From an uncultured Bacilli bacterium (GTDB lineage Bacteria; Bacillota_I; Bacilli_A; RF39; UBA660), in NCBI GenBank assembly GCA_944358875.1, contig CALVRZ010000010.1:1-47477 (forward strand): a stretch of 47,477 bases of DNA. Direction: 5' to 3'. Each line of letters starts with the position of its first letter. The first letter of the stretch is position 1. The position numbers and the translations under genes were made by a program. Of this stretch, positions 1 through 7,669 are shown one piece after another. The notes beneath the pieces were generated by a model, which did not search any database, was not told the origin of the DNA, and saw nothing but the letters and a program-made list of their open reading frames with translations.

Positions 1-5
1 TTTAC

Positions 6-60
6 AAAAAAAAGCGAGATGTTATATAACCAAATTTGCTATGATAGGTTTTCATCTCGC
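6..60 (-). terminator. Intrinsic terminator hairpin at left edge
   Basis: On the minus strand the arms GCGAGATG (53-60 complement) and CATCTCGC (14-21 complement) form an 8-bp stem, with a nested AACC/GGTT stem inside (28-31/47-50), followed directly by a run of eight U (6-13). This is a canonical Rho-independent terminator. The promoter at 67-94 would start transcripts at about position 59, at the foot of this hairpin, so the transcript could be an RNA of only about 60 nt or an attenuated leader of a gene left of the window. Confidence 0.75.
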
Positions 61-66
61 AATTTA

Positions 67-94
67 AGTATATCATATTTCTTTAATTTGTCAA
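67..94 (-). promoter_or_regulatory. Sigma-A promoter facing the left edge
   Basis: Minus-strand -35 TTGACA (89-94) and -10 TATACT (67-72) are separated by 16 bp. The predicted start lies only a few bases before the terminator hairpin at 14-60. No ORF is seen between promoter and hairpin. Region 95-277 shows nothing else I can name. Confidence 0.65.
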
Positions 95-277
95 TTAATT
101 ATTTATTTAGGGCTGAGTAGTAACTTTTTTTAGCTAATTACTATATTTTATTTGGTATTTTTTGATTCTATTAATTATTTGTTTTATATTTTTTTACAAT
201 TTTATTTTGATATTTATTCAACATTGTTATTATATTCTCGTATATGATAATTTATTCTTATTATAATTGATATTATT

Positions 278-318
278 AAAAAAAGAAGCCTTTACTTTTT
301 AGTATATTTAATGGCTTC
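278..318 (-). terminator. trmB terminator
   Basis: GAAGCC (285-290) pairs with GGCTTC (313-318), and on the minus strand the stem is followed by seven U (278-284). It overlaps the end of trmB, so the gene appears to be transcribed alone. Confidence 0.65.
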
Positions 319-951
319 TAACTTATTTATCTTTATTCCTTGATTAACAAACTTCTCTTCATATTCAGTCATGATGTTGGGTTCTTCTAATAAATCTGAT
401 ATTTGATGGAGATTATTGGTGATGAATTCAATTTGGTATCCATTCTCTTTTAAGGTTTCTAAAGAGTAATTAAAGAGATTATCATTATCGGTTTTCATGA
501 CAATATGAGGATCTTTATTAGAAATTAGATCATATTTAGATAAAAAGATAGGACTTGTTAGCCTTCTTTTGGCATGTCTTTCTTTAGGCCATGGGTCAGA
601 GAAATTGAGATAAATTAAATCGACTTCATGATCAAACACTTCTTCAATTTCTTTAGCATCGATTCTTATTAATTTTAAATTTGGAATATCTAAATCGTTT
701 GATTTTTGAATAGCCCTTACAATAACACTATCAAATTTTTCAATACCAATAAAATTAATATGAGGATATTTAAGAGCATTTTCAATAATAAATTTTCCTT
801 TACCCATACCTATTTCAATATAGATAGGATTATCATTTTTAAATAGTTGATGCCACTTACCGCGATAATCTTTAGGATTAGCTAAATAATAAGTTCCCTC
901 TTTAATAATATCATAAGCTCCTTTTACTTTTTTTAAACGCATCTTCTTCAC
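292..951 (-). CDS. trmB: tRNA (guanine-N7-)-methyltransferase
   Basis: TrmB transfers methyl from S-adenosylmethionine to N7 of guanosine 46 in the tRNA variable loop, in the cytoplasm. The 219-residue product has the family's length and landmarks: the SAM-binding segment IEIGMGKGKF near residue 46-55, the acidic IGIEK strand, and the diagnostic FSDPWPKERHAKRR block near 117-130. The upstream-most start is GTG at 951; an ATG three codons later (942) is equally possible, because the purine-rich GAAAGTGAGTGAAGAAG lies before both. It has its own promoter (966-994) and terminator, so it looks monocistronic. Confidence 0.95.
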   Translation of the reverse strand: MKKMRLKKVKGAYDIIKEGTYYLANPKDYRGKWHQLFKNDNPIYIEIGMGKGKFIIENALKYPHINFIGIEKFDSVIVRAIQKSNDLDIPNLKLIRIDAKEIEEVFDHEVDLIYLNFSDPWPKERHAKRRLTSPIFLSKYDLISNKDPHIVMKTDNDNLFNYSLETLKENGYQIEFITNNLHQISDLLEEPNIMTEYEEKFVNQGIKINKLEAIKYTKK

Positions 952-965
952 TCACTTTCTTTTTT

Positions 966-994
966 AGTATATCATAAGTTACAAAAGAATGAAA
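966..994 (-). promoter_or_regulatory. Probable trmB promoter
   Basis: Minus-strand -10 TATACT (966-971) lies 17 bp from a weak -35 TTTCAT (989-994), upstream of trmB. Confidence 0.4.
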
Positions 995-1011
995 TCTTTT
1001 TATTTTGATTA

Positions 1012-1039
1012 ACACTTTTTAGGTTTTTGACATATATTA
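1012..1039 (+). promoter_or_regulatory. Sigma-K-type promoter
   Basis: AC (1012-1013), exactly 17 bp, then CATATATTA (1031-1039) matches the known sigma-K pattern AC-N16/17-CATANNNTA. A start near 1046 would leave a short leader with the ribosome site AAGGAG before the ATG at 1067. Basis is pattern matching only. Confidence 0.5.
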
Positions 1040-1066
1040 AAGTGAGAGTTTTAAGGAGTTGATATA

Positions 1067-1402
1067 ATGAAAGATGATCGTGATATGTTTTATAGTAATT
1101 ATGGATATGCTGGTATGCCTAATCCCATGATGGGGATGAATCCTAATATGATGATGCCCAATATGATGATGAATCCTAATATGGGATATCCTTCTTCTAA
1201 TCAAGGAGGTTATGCTAATGCTAATCAGGGAATGAACAGTGTTAATGCTAGTAATTTATATAGCGATATAGAAAATAGATTAACTAAAGTGGAAAGACAG
1301 ATTAAAAGATTAGATCAAAGAGTATCCAGATTAGAAGCACCTTACTCTAATAATACCACGAATATTTATAATGAACCTGATAGTAATATGTATATGATAT
1401 AA
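1067..1402 (+). CDS. Met/Asn/Pro/Gly-rich protein with C-terminal coiled coil, possible spore-coat component
   Basis: Not a family I recognise. Residues 10-60 are low complexity and rich in Met, Asn, Pro, Gly and Tyr, with repeated PNMMM/NPNM motifs. Residues 65-93 form a heptad-like coiled coil (IENRLTKVERQIKRLDQRV). The tail is Asn/Tyr-rich. There is no signal peptide or membrane segment. Composition of this kind is typical of structural proteins of spore coats, and the preceding DNA fits a sigma-K promoter, the late mother-cell factor that drives coat genes. The ribosome site AAGGAG lies 7-8 bases before the ATG. The coat role is inference from composition plus promoter. Confidence 0.75.
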   Translation: MKDDRDMFYSNYGYAGMPNPMMGMNPNMMMPNMMMNPNMGYPSSNQGGYANANQGMNSVNASNLYSDIENRLTKVERQIKRLDQRVSRLEAPYSNNTTNIYNEPDSNMYMI

Positions 1403-1432
1403 AAAGTAAGTCACTTTATGATGACTTACTTT
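1403..1432. terminator. Bidirectional terminator between convergent genes
   Basis: An 11-bp stem (1403-1413 with 1422-1432, AAAGTAAGTCA/TGACTTACTTT) has U-rich sequence on both sides. It can serve the coat-like gene on the plus strand and the 58-residue membrane gene on the minus strand. Confidence 0.65.
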
Positions 1433-1435
1433 CTT

Positions 1436-1612
1436 TTAAATCAATTCTGATAATTGATAGGTATAGTTATTACTTTGACTACGACTATGTTTGGAAATAC
1501 AACCAGCACATATGACAATAGTAATGACTAGAATAATACAAAGTGATCCTAAGATGATTTGCATTAGTTGTTTTTTAGCTTTATCTTCTTTATTACTAGT
1601 TTTCTTTTCCAT
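1436..1612 (-). CDS. Small single-pass membrane protein (58 aa)
   Basis: The minus-strand reading frame starts at ATG 1610-1612, six bases after a strong AGGTGAG ribosome site, and stops at 1436. The product begins MEKKTSNKEDKAKK, a Lys-rich cytosolic end, followed by one hydrophobic helix (about residues 16-38, containing ILGSLCIILVITIVI) with small residues and Cys (CAGC) at its end, then a polar Ser/Asn/Tyr tail. No homologous family is recognised. The clear ribosome site and shared terminator make it more credible than the overlapping plus-strand frame at 1491-1706, which lacks both. Confidence 0.65.
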   Translation of the reverse strand: MEKKTSNKEDKAKKQLMQIILGSLCIILVITIVICAGCISKHSRSQSNNYTYQLSELI

Positions 1613-1764
1613 ATTCGCTCACCTTTTATTTTTACCTTTCTTTTTTATTATTATATCATTTATTTATAATTATGGAAAATTTTACATTTTTTTTCATTTA
1701 ATTTGACATTTTTTAGACATTATTGATTTTATATGATAGAATATTGTTGTGAAGAAGGAAAGGG

Positions 1765-2508
1765 ATGGATATGAATTTTTTATTTTTACGAAAAGCAATT
1801 TTATTAATACATGGGTTTGCAGGAGGACCTTGGGATTACGATAATCTTAGTAATGACTTACAGTTATATATAGATTTTGATGTTTATTCTTTTACTTTAC
1901 CGGGACATGATAAAATGATTATATCAAAAGTTACAAAAGATGACTGGATTAATGAAGCAGAACATCAACTGGAAAGTTTAATTGAAAAAGGATATAAAAC
2001 AATTTATGTGGTCGGACATAGTATGGGTGGTGTTATTGCTTGCCATTTAGCAAGGAAATACAACCAAGTTAAAAAATTAGTTTTAGCAGCGCCCGCATTT
2101 CGGTATTTTGTATTTAAAGATGATAAGTTAGATGTTATCGATAGTTTAAAACAAATGACGACACTTTTTAAAGATTATAAACCTAATGTGGTATTATCGA
2201 GAATTTTTAAAATTCCTGTTTCAACCGCGGGACAGTTTATGAAACTTGTTGATGAACATCATAGTGATCCAAAAGATATTACTTGTCCAGTGTTGATTAT
2301 TCAGGGACTGAATGATAAGGTTGTTCCTTTAGAGAGTTCTTCTTATGTTTATAAGAATGTTAAAAGTGATATTAAATTATTATATAAAGTTAAAAATGTT
2401 ACACATGATGTCTTTAGAGGGGAAAGAGGTAGCGAAATTAATAAGTTAGTTATTGATTTTTTTAGAAGTAAGAATTATTTACCAAGACAAGAAATAAAAA
2501 ATATATAA
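1765..2508 (+). CDS. Alpha/beta hydrolase (carboxylesterase/lysophospholipase type)
   Basis: A serine hydrolase of the alpha/beta-fold superfamily. Visible landmarks in the 247-residue frame: oxyanion motif LIHGFAGGP (14-22), nucleophile elbow GHSMGG with Ser86, acid Asp184 in GLNDKVVP and His214 in VTHDV, a complete catalytic triad. Length and motif layout fit monoacylglycerol lipase/carboxylesterase EstB-like enzymes acting on short acyl esters; the substrate cannot be told. There is no signal peptide, so it is probably cytosolic. The AAGGAAAGGG site lies closer to ideal spacing for a second ATG at 1771, so the true start may be two codons in. It is followed by a perfect palindromic terminator. 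Confidence 0.85.
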   Translation: MDMNFLFLRKAILLIHGFAGGPWDYDNLSNDLQLYIDFDVYSFTLPGHDKMIISKVTKDDWINEAEHQLESLIEKGYKTIYVVGHSMGGVIACHLARKYNQVKKLVLAAPAFRYFVFKDDKLDVIDSLKQMTTLFKDYKPNVVLSRIFKIPVSTAGQFMKLVDEHHSDPKDITCPVLIIQGLNDKVVPLESSSYVYKNVKSDIKLLYKVKNVTHDVFRGERGSEINKLVIDFFRSKNYLPRQEIKNI

Positions 2509-2534
2509 CCTTGATATCAAGGTTATATATTTTT
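2497..2534. terminator. 38-bp perfect palindrome, bidirectional terminator
   Basis: Every base from 2497 to 2534 is self-complementary about 2515/2516, ending in A4 on one side and T4 on the other. It contains the stop codon of the hydrolase (2506-2508) and touches that of the convergent redox gene (2536-2538), so it can terminate both. Confidence 0.75.
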
Positions 2535-2535
2535 A

Positions 2536-3756
2536 TTATATATTTAGCATGAGCCATTCGGGTTTAAAGATTAGGAGAATACCTATAAGAAGAAGAATTA
2601 GGCCACCGATTAGCTTAGTTAATCGGCTATATTTAGTTGATATACCTGTTACTTTGAGGGTTTTCATAGCAATCGTAAAGATAATTAAATCATCTAAGAG
2701 AAAACAGAAAATATATAAAATAAGATAGAGACTATATTCTAAAATATTTAGATTATTTAGAGAAAGAAGCGAAGTGAAGACGACAGGAAGACCTGCTGAA
2801 CAGGCTAATTCAATAATATTTACGGAAATGGCTAAACTAATTACACCAAGTAAAGCAAGATATAATTTGGATTCTTTGGTAAACTTTTTTATTTTACTAA
2901 AGATTTTGTTTTTCTTTTTATCATTGGTGACATGACAACCACTTTCAGGATTTTTAAAATAACTTGTTAAATTGATGATGCCGCCAGCGATGGCGATGAT
3001 AGCAACGATAAGGCGCAGTAAGGGAATTGTTCCCATGAAACTGGCAACATTTAACCAAGCAACCATAAATAATAAATAGATAAGAGCCGAAGTAAGAAGA
3101 AAACTTACACCTAGGATCCACATTCTTTTTTTATCTTTCATATTGATTAGCATACTTATTAAGAAAAGTAAAACCCACATGGCACAAGGATTAAAGCCAT
3201 CTAGTAAACCTAATAAGACTGTAATAACTGGTAGGGTTAAATTTTTGCTTTCAAATTCACCAATGAGAGGAATATTTATCCTATAATTACCATAATCTTC
3301 GATGTATTCATCAATGTCACTATTATCTTCGATGGGATATGTTGGTAATTCGATATTACCGATTAACTCCCCTACTTGGTCTTGATAACCATGATTGGAA
3401 TAATATTCAATGACTGCTTCAAAAGTTCTTTTGGTATTTTCGGAACTATAACCACTAAAAGTTTTTTCACCAATAACCGTGAATGGTACTCCTGATATGC
3501 GTACATCAAAGAGATTAGTTACCTTTCCTAAAAGATCACTATTTTCTTTATTACTTATTTCATATTTATAAACACGAAGATTGTCGTGTTTTTCTTCTAA
3601 TTCTTCTAATAGCTCGATCTCTTCTTGACAATGCCTACATGTATCAGAATGAAAAAGATATAGGTTGACAATATTTTCTTCCTTAGCATTAACATGAGGA
3701 AGAAATATAATAAAGGACATAAAAAATATTAGAAAGAGAGATATTATTTTTTTCAT
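2536..3756 (-). CDS. Membrane thiol-disulfide oxidoreductase: thioredoxin-like domain plus DsbD/CcdA-like membrane domain
   Basis: Probable carrier of reducing equivalents across the membrane to an extracytoplasmic thioredoxin-like domain. Residues 1-24 are a signal/anchor segment. Residues 28-125 form a thioredoxin/glutaredoxin fold with CRHC (Cys40, Cys43) and cis-Pro91. After an acidic linker, about six membrane helices run from 173 to 400. They carry one Cys each in GFNPCAMW (Cys191) and ELACSAGLP (Cys319), the paired membrane cysteines expected in CcdA/DsbD proteins. The start overlaps the stop of the small thioredoxin gene upstream by 4 bp, so the two are co-translated and may be redox partners. 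Domain order (thioredoxin first, membrane part second) differs from classical DsbD. The partner substrates are unknown. Confidence 0.85.
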   Translation of the reverse strand: MKKIISLFLIFFMSFIIFLPHVNAKEENIVNLYLFHSDTCRHCQEEIELLEELEEKHDNLRVYKYEISNKENSDLLGKVTNLFDVRISGVPFTVIGEKTFSGYSSENTKRTFEAVIEYYSNHGYQDQVGELIGNIELPTYPIEDNSDIDEYIEDYGNYRINIPLIGEFESKNLTLPVITVLLGLLDGFNPCAMWVLLFLISMLINMKDKKRMWILGVSFLLTSALIYLLFMVAWLNVASFMGTIPLLRLIVAIIAIAGGIINLTSYFKNPESGCHVTNDKKKNKIFSKIKKFTKESKLYLALLGVISLAISVNIIELACSAGLPVVFTSLLSLNNLNILEYSLYLILYIFCFLLDDLIIFTIAMKTLKVTGISTKYSRLTKLIGGLILLLIGILLIFKPEWLMLNI

Positions 3757-4013
3757 AATAACTCCTCAATTTGTTGTTCTAATTTTTTTAATGATAATTC
3801 ACCAACAATGCGTTTTATTTCTTGACCTTTCTCATCAACAATAATTACAACAGGTAAAGTTTTACCTATTTGATATTTAGTAACTTCTTCATGATTTAAA
3901 TCATAATCATATTCTGTGATATTAAGTTTATATTTTTCTTGGATTTGGTTATACCTATTGTTCATAATTAGACAAGCTGGACACCAGATAGCACTAAATT
4001 TTAAAAGTTGCAT
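3753..4013 (-). CDS. Small thioredoxin-like protein
   Basis: An 86-residue thioredoxin fold lacking the first strand and helix of full-length thioredoxin. The active site WCPAC (Cys11, Cys14) is near the N-terminus and the cis-Pro motif TLPVVIIVD near residue 53. With no signal peptide it is probably cytosolic and could pass electrons to the membrane cysteines of the next gene, with which it shares a 4-bp start/stop overlap. It begins 7 bp after the cysteine desulfurase stop. Confidence 0.88.
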   Translation of the reverse strand: MQLLKFSAIWCPACLIMNNRYNQIQEKYKLNITEYDYDLNHEEVTKYQIGKTLPVVIIVDEKGQEIKRIVGELSLKKLEQQIEELL

Positions 4014-4020
4014 TTTTTAC

Positions 4021-5148
4021 CTACTTTCTTAATAATAAATGATGATAACAACGATCAAAAACTTCTAAAAATTTATTTACTTCTTCGATAGTTGTTAAAT
4101 AAGATAAACTTATTCTTAAAGTTTGATATGATAAATCACGATCTTTCGTCAAAGCATAAACGGCATTTGACATAGAATCTGATTTAGAACAAGCACTTTT
4201 AGTGGAAATATATATATCTTCTTCTTCTAAGGCGTGAATAAAGGTTTCGGGTTTAATATCTTTTAGACTAAAGTTGATTATATGAGGAATAGAATTAATG
4301 GTACTGTTGATGTGAACATTAGGATAGGTTTTTAGTTTTTTTTGGATGATATGGTTTAATTTGGTAATATAAGTATAGTTATCATCAAGATGAGGAATAA
4401 TTAACTCTAAAGCTTTTAACATGGAAACGATTAATGGTAATGGTGGGGTTCCACTTCTAAAAGGGGTCGTTGATTTTCCTCCATGAATTAGAGGATCGAT
4501 AATAATATTTTCTTTTTTTATTAATAAGCCTATTCCTTTGATACCATAAAATTTATGAGCAGAAATACTAGCTAAATCAATATTACTAAAATCAATATTT
4601 ATTTTACCAATGGCTTGCGTACAATCAACATGAAAAAAGCATTTAGGATGGTCTTTGACAATTTTAGCAATGTCATTAATGTTTTGTTTTAGACCGATTT
4701 CACTATCGACCGCACAAATACTTACTAAAATAGTATCATCACGTATTAATTGTTTTAAGTGATCGAGATCGACCAGCCCATCATCATTAATTTTGACAAA
4801 ATCAACTTCAAAACCTAATTTAGTTAAATAATTTAAAGGTCCAATAACCGAAGAATGTTCTAGATAAGTCGTTATGATATGTTTACCACGATTTTGATAC
4901 TTTAAACAAATACCTTTAATAGCGGTATTATTTGATTCACTAGCACCTGAAGTATAAATTATTTCTTTGGCTTTAACTTTAAGTAACTTGGCAATACGAT
5001 TAGTGGCGTAGTCTTCTAATTCTTTAGATTTTATACCTAATTTATGAAGAGAATTACTATTGCCAGGATAATCAAGACATACTTTATTAAAAACTTCTAA
5101 TACTTTTTTATCGACAGGAGTTGTTGCCGAATAGTCTAAGTAGATCAT
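4021..5148 (-). CDS. Cysteine desulfurase (NifS/IscS type)
   Basis: A PLP-dependent enzyme that converts cysteine to alanine and a protein-bound persulfide for Fe-S clusters or thiolated tRNA. The 375 residues show the whole active site: SGASESNN (68-74), the PLP-stacking His98 in LEHSS, Asp175/Gln178 in HVDCTQ, Schiff-base Lys199 in SAHKFYG, and the catalytic Cys320 in STKSACSKS. It leads a three-gene minus-strand run with two thiol-redox proteins, which suggests a sulfur/redox link. No scaffold gene is adjacent, so I leave iscS/nifS unassigned. Confidence 0.92.
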   Translation of the reverse strand: MIYLDYSATTPVDKKVLEVFNKVCLDYPGNSNSLHKLGIKSKELEDYATNRIAKLLKVKAKEIIYTSGASESNNTAIKGICLKYQNRGKHIITTYLEHSSVIGPLNYLTKLGFEVDFVKINDDGLVDLDHLKQLIRDDTILVSICAVDSEIGLKQNINDIAKIVKDHPKCFFHVDCTQAIGKINIDFSNIDLASISAHKFYGIKGIGLLIKKENIIIDPLIHGGKSTTPFRSGTPPLPLIVSMLKALELIIPHLDDNYTYITKLNHIIQKKLKTYPNVHINSTINSIPHIINFSLKDIKPETFIHALEEEDIYISTKSACSKSDSMSNAVYALTKDRDLSYQTLRISLSYLTTIEEVNKFLEVFDRCYHHLLLRK

Positions 5149-5303
5149 TTCATCACTTCCTTTGCTTTTTTATTATATCATGGATATTTTAAGATGTAAA
5201 TTGATGAAATCAGATTATAGAAAAGATGTTAATAAGATATGCAGAAATTATTTTTTAGAGTTATAAGATATGCAAAAAAATAGAAATAGAAAATTTTTAT
5301 GGT

Positions 5304-5333
5304 AAAAAAATGACACTAGTTTTATTAGTGTCA
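5304..5333 (-). terminator. Terminator after spmB
   Basis: TGACACTA (5311-5318) pairs with TAGTGTCA (5326-5333) around a 7-nt loop, followed on the minus strand by seven U (5304-5310). It closes the dacB-spmA-spmB operon. The rest of 5149-5303 holds a short repeated ATAAGATATGCA-like motif and no gene. Confidence 0.75.
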
Positions 5334-5342
5334 ACTTACATT

Positions 5343-5861
5343 TTAAAAGAAAAGCGATACCATAATTAAAGCAATGATAACACAACTTAAGTCGGCAAGT
5401 AAGCCAACAGATAAAGCATATTTTATCTTTTTGATACCAACACTACTGAAGTATAATCCAATAATATAGATAGTAGTATCTGTGCTTCCTTGGATGACTG
5501 AAGCGACACGGCCAATATAGCTATCTGGACCTAGAGTCATCAGAATATTATTCATTATTATTAATGATGAAGAACCGGAAATGGGACGCATAAGCGCTAA
5601 AGGGATAATATCAGAGGGAATGTTTATAACTTTAAATACCGGGCTTAAAACATGAGTTAAGTCAATAATGATATTACTTTTTAAAAGAACATTAATAGAG
5701 ATAATCATTGCTAAGATAGTTGGAAAAATATCTAAAGTCATTTTTAATCCTTCTTTAACACCTTTAAGAAAGCTATCAAAAATATTTACTTGATTAATGA
5801 GACCATGAACGATGACAACTAGGACAATTGTTGGAATGATTAGACTAGAGATTAGTTGCAT
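5343..5861 (-). CDS. spmB: Spore maturation protein B
   Basis: SpmB is an integral membrane protein that with SpmA is required for full dehydration of the spore core in Bacillus and Clostridium. The 172 residues contain about five hydrophobic segments. The nucleoside-recognition (Gate) signature is seen as MRPISGSSSLIIMNNIL near 90-106, followed by GPDSYIGRVASVIQGSTDTTIY, typical of SpmB. Its start overlaps the end of spmA by 17 bp. The order dacB-spmA-spmB is the one known in B. subtilis. Confidence 0.93.
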   Translation of the reverse strand: MQLISSLIIPTIVLVVIVHGLINQVNIFDSFLKGVKEGLKMTLDIFPTILAMIISINVLLKSNIIIDLTHVLSPVFKVINIPSDIIPLALMRPISGSSSLIIMNNILMTLGPDSYIGRVASVIQGSTDTTIYIIGLYFSSVGIKKIKYALSVGLLADLSCVIIALIMVSLFF

Positions 5862-6444
5862 ACTTTTTTCTCCTTAAAAAATAGAAAAGACGATCTAGGA
5901 TTAGACCAACAATACAAGATAGAAAACTTGTAATAATACTTACTAAAACAATATCAGTCGGATTGGTTGAACCAGCGATAATACGAAAACTTATGACGGT
6001 CGTGGGAATAATGGTGACAGAAGCTGTGTTTATTACTAAGAAAGTAATCATACTTCTAGTGGCGGTATCTTTTTCTTTGTTTAAGTTTTGCATCGATTTC
6101 ATAGCTTTAAGACCAAAAGGAGTCGCGGCATTACCTAGACCTAACATATTCATAATAATATTAGAGGAAATTAAAGTTAAGGCTTCGTGTTCAGGAGGAA
6201 TATTGGGAAATAGTTTGGTGATTAATGGGGTTATCTTACGACTTAGTTTCTTAATAAGACCACTGTCGGAAGCAATTTGCATAATACCTAGCCAAAGACA
6301 CATAATAGGTAATATTTGTAGGATCATATTAACAGATGAAGAAGCAGATGTTAATATTTCGTTATTGATGCCTTCGGTATTACCCGTGATAAAACTATAA
6401 ATAATACCGATAATAAAGAAACCACCCCAAATATAATTAATCAT
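5845..6444 (-). CDS. spmA: Spore maturation protein A
   Basis: The membrane partner of SpmB in spore core dehydration. The 199-residue protein has several membrane helices and the family motifs: LWLGIMQIASDSGLIKKL near 46-63, then LGLGNAATPFGLKAMKSMQ near 100-118. The ATG overlaps the TGA of dacB in ATGA, giving translational coupling. The three genes are probably expressed together in the mother cell. Confidence 0.94.
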   Translation of the reverse strand: MINYIWGGFFIIGIIYSFITGNTEGINNEILTSASSSVNMILQILPIMCLWLGIMQIASDSGLIKKLSRKITPLITKLFPNIPPEHEALTLISSNIIMNMLGLGNAATPFGLKAMKSMQNLNKEKDTATRSMITFLVINTASVTIIPTTVISFRIIAGSTNPTDIVLVSIITSFLSCIVGLILDRLFYFLRRKKYATNL

Positions 6445-7532
6445 AATTTAAACCACGAGAAAATTGTTTCCCAAAAACTTTTTTTCTCTTCCTCTTGGTT
6501 TTTATGAACATATATTTTCGTCGTTGTTAATAATTTGTCATCTAAATAAATCTCATTGACCCCTACTTCTTCATTATTTTGATAGTTTTTTAGTTTGGTT
6601 AATTTGACGTGACTTATTAAATTACCTGTTTCATCTTCTTTTAAGGTTACATATACATCTTCCTTAATATATAGATTACCATTATAATATGTATCGCCAA
6701 AGACTTGGTAGTTTTCTTTATTTAATACTTTGTAACTCTCATAGTTATTTTCAGCATACTCGTATAATTCTTTATGGGTATTCCAATCATCACCATCACG
6801 AATGGTTACCACAACTAAATCCATATCATCAACATGAGCAGTACTGACTAAAGTACGACCGGCATTTTTGGTATATCCTGTTTTTCCACCAGTGATGTAA
6901 TCATACGACAATAATTTATTTTTGTTAGTCCAGGAATAGGTTTTCTTGTTGGTCTTAACGATATGTTTTTTAGTTTTGGTAATAGTGCGATAATCTTCAT
7001 TTTGCATAGCATAACTTGTTAAAAGAGCCATATCATAACAACTTGAATAATTACCTTCGGTGTTATCATCATCTAAACCACTGGGATTATTAAAAGTAGT
7101 ATTATTCATACCTAGTTCTTTAGCTTTTTCGTTCATCATGGTAACAAAATCCTCGATACTACCCGCAACATATTTGGCTATCATGACCGCCGCATCATTA
7201 CCACTTCTTAGCATTAAACCATATAGTAAATCTCTTAGAGTCATTTCTTCTCCTACTTCAATGTAGATCCCTGATCCATGAGCTTCATTAATAGTTTCAT
7301 CGACAACAACGATATCATCTAGATTTTTATTTTCAATAGCTAGAATACAAGTCATAATTTTAGATATAGAAGCTATTAATTTAGAATTATGAGCATTTTT
7401 AGATGCTAGAACACGATTAGTATTCATATCCATTAGAACATATGATGAAGCACTACTGGTCGAAGCTAATACTTTGGTGGGAGTAATTAATAACATGATG
7501 GCAATAAGGACAAATAAATATTTTTGTTTCAT
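6441..7532 (-). CDS. dacB: D-alanyl-D-alanine carboxypeptidase (penicillin-binding protein, DacB/DacF type)
   Basis: Removes the terminal D-Ala from peptidoglycan stem peptides; in spore formers the copy beside spmAB lowers cortex cross-linking. The S11-family triad is complete: S58-x-x-K61, S113-G-N115 and K220-T-G222 (numbered from a GTG at 7541). An N-terminal signal segment (about 5-26) is cleaved after KVLA. Beyond about residue 270 there is a beta-rich PBP5_C-like stalk, and the C-terminus SFWETIFSWFKL is amphipathic, as in membrane-tethered PBPs. I chose ATG 7532 because AGGTG lies six bases before it. First gene of the dacB-spmA-spmB operon. Naming it dacB rather than dacF rests on the neighbours. 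Confidence 0.9.
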   Translation of the reverse strand: MKQKYLFVLIAIMLLITPTKVLASTSSASSYVLMDMNTNRVLASKNAHNSKLIASISKIMTCILAIENKNLDDIVVVDETINEAHGSGIYIEVGEEMTLRDLLYGLMLRSGNDAAVMIAKYVAGSIEDFVTMMNEKAKELGMNNTTFNNPSGLDDDNTEGNYSSCYDMALLTSYAMQNEDYRTITKTKKHIVKTNKKTYSWTNKNKLLSYDYITGGKTGYTKNAGRTLVSTAHVDDMDLVVVTIRDGDDWNTHKELYEYAENNYESYKVLNKENYQVFGDTYYNGNLYIKEDVYVTLKEDETGNLISHVKLTKLKNYQNNEEVGVNEIYLDDKLLTTTKIYVHKNQEEEKKSFWETIFSWFKL

Positions 7533-7565
7533 ATATTTCACCTATTCATTTATATGTCCAGCCTT

Positions 7566-7619
7566 GGTTTTTTATGTCCCATTTTACTTTTAAATAAAGA
7601 AATGATATAATACTACCAC
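7566..7619 (+). repeat. Left copy of island-flanking direct repeat (with orphan promoter)
   Basis: From ATGTCCCATTTTAC onward it matches 12085-12129 with two substitutions and one extra C. It contains -35 TTTACT (7583-7588) and -10 TATAAT (7606-7611) with 17-bp spacing pointing right, but no ribosome site or plus-strand gene follows. A second TATGTCC lies about 20 bp to its left (7552-7558). Confidence 0.7.
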
Positions 7620-7669
7620 ATAACAAATAACAATACCATATAGAGAACAAATATCATAAATATATTTAC

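Noticed and set aside
1491-1706. 71-residue plus-strand ORF
   Set aside because: It overlaps the minus-strand 58-residue membrane gene, has no ribosome site, and its hydrophobicity comes from reading T-rich spacer DNA.
5963-6400. 145-residue plus-strand ORF opposite spmA
   Set aside because: Antisense of the intact spmA frame; no ribosome site and no family resemblance.
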